A stretch of 64,000 nt of DNA from Narthecium ossifragum (lineage: Eukaryota > Streptophyta > Magnoliopsida > Dioscoreales > Nartheciaceae), in NCBI GenBank assembly GCA_963920575.1, contig OY986972.1, positions 11,792,010 to 11,856,009 on the forward strand. Reading direction: 5' to 3'. Below are positions 55,186-64,000 of the stretch, one piece after another (position 1 is the first letter of the stretch; the number at the start of each line of letters is the position of its first letter). The notes below the pieces were generated by a model. That model did not search any database, was not told the DNA's origin, and saw nothing but the letters and a program-made list of their open reading frames with translations. Position numbers and translations under genes: made by a program.

Positions 55186-56513
55186 TGTTACGAGCGGTCT
55201 ACTCGTGATCCTCTCGTAATAGGTCTCTACTGCTCCAATCGATCAGAATTGGCCTGATCGAACCTGATTGAGTCTGATTGGCTGAATCTGGATCGAATCT
55301 GGTTCAGATCTGGCTCAGATTGGGGTAGGACTCGACTGGGTCAAGTCTGGATTGGTTGATTGGCTCTTGGAATTGAATCTGGCTTGGATTAGGCTAAGTG
55401 GCTTGGCTGAAACGGCTAGGGGTGGGTTAAGTGGCTGAATCAAGTCAAGGTTGGCTGGATCAAACAGGGAACTTGGCTGAGGGTTCACCGGAGTGGATCC
55501 GACGGTTGAGGATCGCCGGAGTGGATGGCCGGCGTAGGGGCGGCGGCGGCGGTCGGGATAGTGGCAGGGAAGGTCGTAGGACGGTGGGGAGGAGATCCAC
55601 CGGCTCAGATCTGGGAGATGGATGGAGGATCGGCCGGATCTGGGGAAGACGGCGGTAGGTGTTTGGGTTCACCGGCGTCGGGGACGACGGGGAGCTCGGC
55701 GGAGGCTGGGATAGGTCGGAATCGGGTCTAGGGAGGCCGGGGAAGGGTTTAGGAAGGGTTTGGGGTGAGATCGGGGTCGTGTCGTGGACGGCGGACGGTG
55801 GCTGTGAACTTGGGTTGGCCGGGGAAAACGCCGGAGGAGACGACGGAGGCGGAGGAGCGGCTTGGAGAAGTCGTGAGGCTCAGGGGAAGGAGTTGGAGGT
55901 CTTGGTTGGCGACGGGGCTGGCCGGAGAGACGGAGAAAAGGGTGCCGGCGGTGAAGCTTGGCTAGGGCACGGGAGAGGGGAGAGGAAGACGATGAACAGT
56001 AAAGGGTGACGTGGCGCTGACGTGGCGGAGAGAGAAAGTCTGTGGAGGCGGTGCCGGTTGCGGAGAAGATGACCGACGGGGAAGAAGATGGATCTATGGT
56101 AGATATCTGCTGGAAGCTATATTATCTCTACTCCTATGATATTCTACTCCTATGATAATCTATCAACTACTCTTAATCATTCATCTCATGCATTACCTAA
56201 TACAAACTAATGAGGTCTTTTTATAGAGACCTTGACAGAGTCCTAATCCAACTAGAGAATCCCTTGCTTAGTTAGCAACTAATAAGGCTTTCTGACTCAA
56301 CTCAACTTCCTAACTCAAATGGACTCTTAATTAATTCCAAACAATCAAATATCAACTAGGACTCAAATAAATATAAAAGACTAATGATAAATACTAATTA
56401 AATACTCTAGCTTGAACTACGGAAGTCCAAGTCAAACTAGGAAAGAGGCTGAACCAGTTTGGTTCCTCTTATGGGTTCGGGTCCAGTTGGTCGAGTCGGA
56501 TCGACTCGTATCA
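55186..56513 (-). mobile_element. Solo LTR, Fam-T (TSD GCAAT)
   Basis: 1,328 bp, minus strand, TGATACGAG at 56513 to CGTAACA at 55186. TSDs GCAAT lie at 55181-55185 and 56514-56518. Confidence 0.93.
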
Positions 56514-58143
56514 GCAATCTACTACGAGAAGACCGAAGCAAATAGATCAAGAAAAACTCCATTTTCGGCCAAAAAACCCAAGCTTTTATTAAAGATTCAG
56601 CTTCGTCGCAGATCAGGGAACAATTCATAATAAGTCATACGAAAATCCGAAAATTATGAAATAAGCGTCAAGTGAAAGTAGATTCGATGATCTACAACTT
56701 TGATCTTGATAATCAAACGAGATCATGCACGTACGAGCCCAGATCTGAGCTAGAACAGCTCAGGTCGTAGAAAAACTGAGCTTCGGTAAAATCCAGGAAA
56801 AACTTCCAAAAATCCAGATAAAACCCACATCAATTTGCATGAAGCTTCAATCACTTATTAAGCATGCATCAAGGAACTAATTAGAACATACGAATCCACT
56901 AACAAGCTAATTCCTGGATTTCTACATTAAACCCTAGTTAGAGGCGATGAAATCTTATCAATTCGACGTCCAAACGACGTCAAATTGGAAATCAAACTTG
57001 GGAAAATGTATATTAGCATACTAGGAACATGCAGCCTAAGAATTGGATTAATCTAATGGCTAATCATCTCGGAATTCACTAATCAATTCACTAATTTCGG
57101 TCTCATCGCAGATCCGAAGAAAAATCACCATAAATCATAGAAAACTCCGAAAATTATGAAATCAGCGGAAATAGGAAGTAGATCCGAAGATCTACAACTC
57201 TCATCTTGATGATCAAACGAGATCATGCACGTACGAGCCACGATCTGAGCTAGAACAGCTCAGCTCGCAGAAAAACAGAGCTTTGATGAAATCCGGGAAA
57301 AACATGTATAAATCCAGCTTAAATCCGAGATAAAATCCTACCAAGCTTAGATCAGTTGTTAAGCATGCTTAGAGGGACTAATTAGCACAAAGAAACAATA
57401 GATCAAACAATCAAACCCTAGATCTAGCTCAACCCAAGGATCAAGGTAGAAACCCCACCTTAAATGCTAATCCAAGCTTCATCCTTGCCAATCCGCTGTC
57501 CCACGTCGCCACCGCCGTCTCCAGCTCGTCGGAGAGCCGCTGGGGGTCCTCCCACGTCCGCTGCCGTCGCCGGAGAAGGAAGAGACAGCCACGGGAGAGA
57601 GAGAAAGGGAAGGAGAAGGGGGAAGGGGGATCGTCGCCGCCACTTCTGGTCGTCGGGGAAGATGGCCGGAGAAGGAAGAAGCCGGCGCGGGGGAAGAAAG
57701 GGAAGGAGGAGGGGTAAGGGTCGGGCACGGGATGACAGGGAAGAGAGAGGGAAAAGAAAAGAAAAAGAAAAATAAAGAAAGGGAGAGAGAATAGAGGGTT
57801 AAGCCACTTAAGTGGCTGAACCAACCTAGTTTAGTCAGTTTAATTGGACCGAGTCCGATTAAACTCCAAATTGCTATATCTCTTCGCAATCCTGTCCGGA
57901 TCTGTCGATCCCGAACACTCCTACTGGATCTATTCAATCACGTACATCAATCAAGGCTGTGTGTGCACTACGCGGGTGTGAAACCGACCACCAAGGCGCA
58001 ATTTACCAAATTACCCTTGGTGTCCAAAACTGCGATGCGATCAACCGATCGCAACCCAAGGCCAACCGGGCCAACATCAACTAAGCCAAGCCCTCGATCT
58101 AACGCGGTCGGACCGGGTTGGAGGAACGGGTCCTCACATTCGT

Positions 58144-58192
58144 CGAGCAGCCCGAAGGGATCAGGTCTTGCGGGGCAAGGCGATTCCCTTGG
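58144..58192 (+). pseudogene. Chromovirus pol fragment 4: pol tail
   Basis: Continues from 52201 (VEQP...), then after a small shift QVLRGKAIPLV, the usual sequence after the integrase GPF/Y module in Tekay/Del-type elements. Cut at 58193 by a Fam-T LTR. Nothing further of this element is in the window. Confidence 0.8.
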
Positions 58193-60201
58193 TCATACGA
58201 GTCGATCCGACTCGACCAACTGGACCCGAACCCAAAAGAGGAACCAAACTGGTTCAGCCTCTTTCCTATTTTGACTTGGACTTCCCTAGTTCAAACTAGA
58301 GTATTTAATTGGGATTTATTATTATTCTTTTATTGAATCCTAGTTAATATTTGATTGTCAGGAATTAATTAAGAGTCCATTTGAGTTAGGAAGTTGAGTT
58401 GAGTTTGAAAGCCTTATTACTTGCTAATTAAGAAAGGGAGTTTTCTAGTTGGATTAGAACTCTGTCAAGGTCTCTATAAAAGGACCTCATTAGTTTGTAT
58501 TAGGGGATGATGATGAATGATGAAGAGAAATTAAGAATAGTTGATAGAATATCATAGGAGTAGAATATCATAGGAGTAGAGGTAATGAAGATTCCACCCG
58601 AAATCCACTATATATCCACCTTCTTCCCAATCGGTCATCTTCTTCGCAGCCGGCATCGCCTTCACCTTCATCTTCCTTCTCCACGCCACTTTCTCTCTCC
58701 GCCACGTCAGCTTCATCTCCCTCCTCTCTTCCTCGTGCTGGAACCCTAGCTTCACCGCCATCCACTTCCGTCCAGCCTCTCCGCCCAGCCCCGTCGCCAT
58801 CCAAGACGGCCATCCTCTTCCCCAAGCCCTCACGACTCTGGCCACCACCTTCACTTCTTTCGTCGTCATCTCCGGCGTCTTCCCCCGGCAACCCGACCTT
58901 CGTCCTCACCGCCATCAACCATGTCCGATCCCTATCCCACCTCCAAACCATCCTAAAACCCTTCCGCGGCCTCCGTAGACCATATCCCAACCATCTTCCC
59001 GACGTCCCAAGCCTCCTGCCGAGTTCCCCGTCGTCCCCGACGCCGATGAATCCAAACCCGTGCTGTCGACCTCCAGATCCCAGCGATCCAGCAACCTACC
59101 CGAAAATCCACTCCGGTGGATCTCTTCCCCAACATCCTACGACCTTCCCTGCCAAGATCCCGACCGTCGCCGCCGCCCCTACGCCGGCGATCCACTCCGG
59201 CGACTCCTCAGCCATCGGATCATCCCAGCCAACCTTGACCAAATTGACTCAGCCACTTCACCCAATCCTAGCCGGTTCAGCCAAGCCACATAGCCCAATC
59301 CGACCCAGATTTAATTCCTTGAGCCAATCAACCAATCAGACTTGACCCAGCTAAGTCCTATCCAGTCAGGCTCAGCCAGATCTGAACCAGCTCAAGCCAG
59401 ATCCGATCCAGCTACCCAGATTCAGCCAATTGGACTCAAATCAAGTCCGATTAGGCCAATTCTGATCAATTGGTTAAGTAGAGACCTGATACGAGAGGAT
59501 TACGAGTAGACCGCTCGTATCAACTTGGTATCAGAGCTCCGTTCCACCGACTGTGTGCGGTTCAGAACCTTCTGGAAACTTCGCTATCATGTACGGAGTA
59601 TCCCAGGAGTGGTGGGAATGGCAAATTAAGATTCTGCAGGCAGAGGTAAATCTTTGTTTAACCTATCACAGAAAGTGGGAGCAAATCTCCAGTAGGTGGT
59701 CAACTATAGCGCCGATGAGTCCTACAGAGATTCAGACTCCGAGCCAGACTCCTACCTCAGCTGCGATCCAGGTTGTGGAACCTGACCCTGAGCCAACTCA
59801 GATTATGACTCCGGTTGTAATTTCGAGACCGATTGAGACGCCAGCAATTAGTAAAGGAGATGAACCAGAAGAAACAGATCTTGGAGAAGAGAACCAGGAG
59901 TTAGTCAAGGAGCAACAACCGTCCGATTCTCAGATCGAACTGAAGCACCTGTTGTTGCAACCTTCTCCTACAGATCCGGGTGAAACCTTTCACCTACCTT
60001 CCCCTGATTTTTTCGGAATTTTCCCTATTTTTTCATATTTTTCCGGAATTTTCCCTGGTTTTCTCTCTCTTCACGGTTCGGCTCACCCTCGGCTTAGCCA
60101 CGTGGCTCGTCTTCTTCCTCGCGACCGGCTGATCTCCGGCTCGGAACGGCTGAAGATTGAGCCGTCCCCATCCCTCCACCGGCAACCGTCGCCTGGCTTT
60201 C
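58193..60201 (+). mobile_element. Fam-T element, 5' LTR and start of internal region
   Basis: 5' LTR 58193-59522 (first base pair TC instead of TG, ends CTCGTATCA) and primer site TGGTATCAGAGC at 59526-59537. The internal ORF is cut by a Fam-A LTR at 60202. The rest, if present, lies beyond 64000. Confidence 0.85.
59589..60201 (+). pseudogene. Fam-T internal ORF, third copy (truncated by insertion)
   Basis: ATG 59589: MYGVSQEWWEWQIKILQAEV, then the shared RKWEQISSRWST, EPDPEPTQIMTPVV and FSYFSGIFPGFLSL blocks. It is open up to the LTR insertion at 60202. The head is shorter than in the other copies (a deletion of about 20 codons around residue 28), but the frame is maintained, which suggests coding constraint. 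Confidence 0.6.
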
Positions 60202-62651
60202 TGTCGCGCCCCGACCCGCGAAAGCCCAACCGGGCCGGGCGACGCGAACCAGAACCTAACAAACGCGGAAGAAAAGCTGGCGAGGGTTCCCTCTAACCTA
60301 TTGGTCTCCCTAACAGTTCTCCAAAGCACTCCCAATTAAAAGACAATATAATAAAGAAGCCTCGAACCACAGATTTAAAACTTAAAGTGTTAATATACAT
60401 ATCCTCGGAGAGGGGAAGATTCGAATACAACATTACTCCCGTAGGAGACTATCTAACATAAGGGTAAAAGCAGTAAACATTGCCACCTCTCAAAGTCCAC
60501 CAGATGCCGCCGCACCGCCGACCAACTGCCCGGTAGGGGCCACAGAAGAGGAACTGACGCCTGCACCTGCAAAACGCAGCCCCGGGTAGGTGTGAGCACT
60601 AAGCTCAGTAGGGATCTACACTACGCCACACAGAAGGAAGAGGGAAACGCAACAGTGTCGCCCTCAAGCCAGACTCGAGTGAGCTACAATGGTCCCATTA
60701 CCATTCATCGGTGATCTCTAGGCATATCCAACCATGGTCACCCCAACTGACTGGGCCCATCCTGGATACGCCTAGTGTCGCAGGGTGCCAGCTGTGGTCA
60801 CCCAACTCACCATGGGCCCACGCTGATGCCCCTACTGGCAAGAACGGACACTGCCCAAAGAATAAGACCCGTCACCGGTGGCATCCTCAACACCTGACTT
60901 GAGGCCGACACGACCTCTAATCATCATCAAGCAACAGGTGTACCAGTCCTCTAAGCCTATCATAAGATTCGACTGGACACCACAATTCAAACCGGGTCCA
61001 AACTACCCAACCCCGGTCCTAGGGCTAAGTCCGAGCTTCCAGCCTCGGGACGGCGACCCAAGGATGACCCACACCCTAACCAATGCAACTTATGCACAAT
61101 CAACAATGCATGCTATGATATACACAAACAGGAGATAGGCATGCAACAGTATGACAAACATCATATGAGTCTACTGGATCGCTGCAGCGGTACTACTAAC
61201 CGCTGCCAGCCGATCCGCAGCGGGTCCCGGCATTACGACGGTACCACGACCGTCAACCACGAACTCCTGCAACGGGAAGCAACCCCGAAAACGATGATGA
61301 ACAAAACCCAATATAATATTATATTCCGAAATATAATATTATATTCAAAACACCCAAAGCCTCTACTTAGGGGCTATTTGATCCCATCGATCCGACGTCC
61401 AAACGACGTCGGATTCAAGATCCAACCTAGCCATCAGTAGAGGTATACACCAGGATCAACATATCCAAAATCCATAATCATCCAACGGTTGGATTAACGG
61501 GAAAACACTAATCAGAACCGTTAATCAAACTAACTTTCTAATTAATTCCAGAAAACAATTCATAAAAAATCATAGAAAAATCGGAAAAATATGAAATAAG
61601 ATGGAATGGAAAGCTAATGAAGAGATCTACAACTCTTATGTTTGTCCAAAGCCAAGATCATAAACGTGCCGGCCGGAAAACACGCCGCAAGCCGGCTGTT
61701 CTTCAAGAACAGCAGAAAACAGAGAATCCGTGATTAATCATACATAAAACCTACTCAAATCTCAACTGATTAACAAGAAACTTAAATCAGTTATTCTACT
61801 AGGCATAAGGAATCCACAAAAACAAGGATCAACAAGATCCAACGGCTAGATCTAGAGAAAACCCGAAAAGAACATCAGTAGGTATAACCCTACCTAGCTG
61901 CGCTTTCCTCGGCTGATTCCCCACGATTTGATCACCAACAAGCTTCCAAACCACTTCAAGGATCTTTCTCTCGTTGTCATGAATCCAACGAGCCTTAGAA
62001 CGCCAAAAAAGATGGTCGGAGGAGGGAGAACGGAGGAGATGAAGCTCGCCGGCGGAGAAGGGAAGAAACAGAGCACCGCGGGAAGAAGGGAAAGAAAGAA
62101 GAAGAAGAGAGGAGAAGAGAAGGGAAGAAGCGGAAGGAAAGCCTGGGGGAAAGCCGGCGAAGGCGGGGAAAAGCTGGGGGAGGGGAGGGAAAGTCCTCCC
62201 CTTCTGAGAAGGGAGAGCGACGGCCAACGGCGGCCGTCCTCGAGAAGCAGAAAAGCCACTGACTCATAAATGATCGATCCTTCCTCAGCGAAGGATCGAT
62301 CCTTCATGACGATCTCACTAGACTTTCTGGCACGAAGAGGATCGATCTCTTAGCCAGAGAGGATCGATCCTTTGTGTGTTGAAAGCTAAACTTAGGCAAG
62401 AACTCAAGCCTAAGTCCGGATCTTTCGATCCCGGGTCCACCTAGCCATTCTAAACAAGCACTAACACATACAAGGTCAGTGTGTGCACACGCGGGTCTGA
62501 AACAAACCAACAAGGCGTAATTTACCAAATTGGCCTTGCGGTCCAAGAAACAAAACGATCCACCGGATCGCGCGCTCGACGCGAAACAAACCAACGAGCC
62601 ACGTGCCTGACCCAGACGGTCGACCCAGGAGTAGAGGGACGGGTCCTCACA
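60202..62651 (-). mobile_element. Fam-A LTR (3' LTR of a gag-bearing element)
   Basis: 2,450 bp. Minus strand begins TGTGAGGACCCG at 62651 and ends GGGGCGCGACA at 60202. The palindrome cluster at 62272-62369 has cores at 62272, 62294, 62340 and 62362 (22-46-22). The left partner TSD would be CTTTC (60197-60201); the other side is outside the window. Confidence 0.85.
62272..62369. repeat. Palindrome cluster in Fam-A LTR (GATCGATCC type)
   Basis: Four GATCGATC cores with 22, 46 and 22 bp spacing, the same pair-of-pairs layout as 5265-5360. Flanks differ (mainly GGATCGATCC). Confidence 0.85.
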
Positions 62652-62690
62652 TCCTAATACCCTTAAAGGAAATCTCGTCCCAAGATTCGA
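62652..62690 (-). promoter_or_regulatory. Hairpin + PPT (second gag-bearing Fam-A element)
   Basis: Minus strand: AATCTTG-GGA-CGAGATT (62687-62671), then TCCTTTAAGGG... to the LTR. Relative to 42247 one C-G pair became a T-G wobble, so the stem is kept. Confidence 0.75.
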
Positions 62691-62732
62691 TAAGGGTAGG
62701 GCTCGGAAAAGAAAACAACGCCTATCAGGATA

Positions 62733-63091
62733 CTACAAAGCGGTAAAAAGGGTACCTGCCGATGTGACGCTGATGCTGAAGCCAACCCGGCCACCTCCAC
62801 TGCCACTGCCACGGCCTCCGCCTCGCAGCGTCGCGCACTCTCGGCGAAAGTGACCCAGCTGGCCACACTCAAAGCACGTCACAGGTCTTTGCTTTGCCTG
62901 TTGGATCTGACCAAACCCTGCGAACGCCTCCTGCTGAGGCTCCTCCTCCGGAAACCGCTCGTTCGGATCATCCTCCGTAAACTCCTCCTCTGCCTCCGAG
63001 AGGGGTTGGTGCTGATAGGGATGATGGCGTCGTGAATGGGCCTCCCCCCGCCACGGTCCTACTCCACCATGAGCCTGCTGCGGCTGGCCGG
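62733..63091 (-). CDS. gag: Gag C-terminal part with intact zinc knuckle
   Basis: Minus strand open frame: Gln/Pro/Glu-rich, acidic around EEEFTEDDPNERFPEEEP, then zinc knuckle CFECGQLGHFRREC (62878-62835, canonical C-x2-C-x4-H-x4-C) and a Gly/Arg/Ser-rich tail to a stop just before the PPT region. As in the 41377 element, gag leads straight into the PPT with no pol, so this is a second gag-only copy with a better preserved frame. The N-terminal part is cut off at 63091 by an LTR insertion. Confidence 0.82.
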
Positions 63092-64000
63092 TGATAAGAC
63101 TTGAAAAGTGCACAAAACACCCTTGTAATTTGGCTTTGTTGGGCCCCGAGCAATGCTGGACTGACTACTTTTATTCCATTTCAGGTATAACAGACCCTCC
63201 TACGAGTTAGATCAACTTTGGAGCTAAAACAGGTGTATTCTGGTGATTTTGACAAGTTAGATCGATCGGCCTCAACAGGAGCGATCGATCCGACTCAACC
63301 AACAGCGGGACGTTGAATAACGGTGCGATCGATCAAACTCAAGAGCTGGATCGATCCAGCACGGGATGTAGCGCAACAATAACGACACGATCGATCGGAT
63401 TCGACAGACGGATCGATCCAACCCGGGAGTTACCAGCAAGTAAAAGAGCTGGATCGATCCAACTCCAAGTGTCGATCGATGCAGCTCGGGCGTTGCTCGC
63501 AACTTAAGAACTTAAGGAGTTAGATCGATCCAACTCCAAGAGCGCGATCGATCTGACGCGGCCAGAGGCAAAAATCGACGGCCCGGATCTAATCCGTGGG
63601 AGGTTGTTTCCTGGGCTATAAGTAGTCATTGTTTAGGGTTTTGAGGGGGCTTTTTCCAGACGTTTTTGGAGAGAGTTTTCCTAGCTTTTCTACACTTTTT
63701 CTTCGGCGATTCTTTGGAGGAGATCCATGGCGGAAGGAGTTCATCAACTTCCAATAATGGATCGGCCCCTGAAGATGAGTAACTAAAACCCTAACCATGG
63801 GATTCTTATGATGTAACTAGGGTTTTTACTAGTGATTTCTTAGATCTAGGGTTTGTATACACGATTATTTGGCTTTTATGGATTGATTATATTTTCCTAT
63901 ACCTTGGTGTTGTTTTCTTGCTGGATGTATGAATCGTTCTTGCTTGCACTTGATTCTAGAGCTTGTGTATGTTAGGGTGTGGATTGGATTCATCCAAATA
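63092..64000 (+). mobile_element. Athila-like LTR, 5' part (runs off window)
   Basis: It begins TGATAAGACTTG and is followed by AAAAGTGCACA, resembling the start of the Athila-2 LTR (TGATGAGTGC...AAAGTGCAC). It carries the densest GATCGATC array of the window (63260-63553), a TATA-like CTATAAGTAG at about 63617, and a downstream leader. Its 3' end and internal region are outside. Confidence 0.75.
63260..63553. repeat. GATCGATC array upstream of TATA in the 63092 LTR
   Basis: Nine exact GATCGATC octamers start at 63260, 63283, 63327, 63349, 63389, 63411, 63452, 63523 and 63546, plus CGATCGAT at 63473. Steps are 23, 44, 22, 40, 22, 41, 21, 50 and 23 bp. Flanks vary (CTGGATCGATCCAG at 63346, GCGATCGATC, CGATCGATCGG). 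TATA-like CTATAAGTAG follows about 65 bp after the last site. Confidence 0.88.

Larger units (their letters stand above)
52202..58138 (-). mobile_element. Solo LTR, Fam-A, with two nested solo LTRs (TSD TTCGT)
   Basis: Minus strand: begins TGTGAGGACCCG at 58138 and ends GGCGTGACA at 52202. TSDs TTCGT lie at 52197-52201 and 58139-58143. It is interrupted by Fam-R (53297-54739) and Fam-T (55186-56513). The remaining own sequence of about 3.2 kb is the longest Fam-A LTR here. The long frames at 57441-57937 are shadows of a GC-rich leader. Confidence 0.9.

Noticed and set aside
57441..57937. Frames of 127 and 152 codons on the minus strand and 103 on the plus
   Set aside because: Overlapping frames in the pyrimidine-rich leader of a Fam-A LTR, with no conserved motif.
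63260..63553. Regularly spaced short palindromes as a possible CRISPR array
   Set aside because: Repeat units are only 8-12 bp, spacers vary from 10 to 60 bp, no cas genes, and the sequence is a plant nuclear LTR.
1..64000. tRNA, rRNA or other non-coding RNA genes
   Set aside because: No cloverleaf-type or rRNA-like sequence was recognised by eye; tRNA-like strings found are LTR primer binding sites.

Overview
The window comes from a flowering-plant nuclear genome. It is a nest of transposable elements, and I find no intact single-copy host gene. The evidence for a plant is Athila-type Ty3/Gypsy polyproteins with tRNA-Asp primer sites, a plant Helitron Rep fragment, Mutator-like elements with 9-bp target duplications, and captured pieces of a lectin receptor kinase, a GH9 endoglucanase and a GRF zinc-finger protein. 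I cannot name the species.

LTR family names used here: Fam-A starts TGTGAGGACC and ends GGCGCGACA. Fam-T starts TGATACGAG and ends CTCGTAaCA or CTCGTATCA. Fam-R starts TGATRAGTC. Athila-1 and Athila-2 are two Athila-like elements. Insertions were delimited by reading target-site duplications (TSDs) by eye.

Layout, left half. 1-39 is the end of a Fam-A LTR. 45-2190 (-) is a decayed Helitron Rep N-terminus. 5054-7242 is a solo Fam-A LTR (TSD TATTA). 8311-18504 is a near-complete Athila-1 (TSD GGCAC) with gag and pol in one frame split by a single stop. 19047-20673 is an RNase H-like fragment cut by a solo Fam-T LTR (TSD CGGAG). 22267-24453 is a decayed Mutator-like region with a MURA-type N-terminus, a GH9 fragment and a GRF zinc finger. 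24454-29000 is a Fam-R LTR (-) holding a Pack-MULE (24509-27847, 9-bp TSD TTAAAAATT) that carries a lectin receptor kinase. The Pack-MULE is itself split by a solo Fam-A LTR (TSD GTTAT).

Layout, right half. One dead chromovirus pol gene is scattered over 29349-58192 and interrupted four times. Interruption 1 is Fam-T (-) 29557-40186 (TSD CAGCG), with Athila-2 (33194-38970, TSD ACGGT) inside its 5' LTR. Interruption 2 is a gag-only Fam-A element (-) 41377-52049 (TSD GTCGG). It contains a solo Fam-A LTR 42894-50239 (TSD AGGCT), which contains Fam-T (+) 44354-49014 (TSD TCTAG). Interruption 3 is a solo Fam-A LTR (-) 52202-58138 (TSD TTCGT), holding a solo Fam-R LTR (TSD AGGTC) and a solo Fam-T LTR (TSD GCAAT). 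Interruption 4 is Fam-T (+) from 58193, cut at 60202 by another Fam-A/gag element (-), which is cut at 63092 by an Athila-like LTR that runs off the window.

Main observations. (1) Every polypurine tract I could locate, in four LTR families, has a short hairpin about 5-20 nt upstream. Stem sequences differ between families, but the loop is AGGA or a close variant. Both Athila-like elements carry two such hairpin+G-run modules bracketing their 3' spacer. (2) LTRs of several unrelated families carry clusters of short palindromes with a GATCGATC, GGTCGACC or CGATYRATCG core, often spaced 19-24 bp or twice that, and in several cases just upstream of a TATA-like box. (3) Fam-T has no recognisable gag or pol but keeps an unknown ORF starting MYGV at the gag position in three copies.
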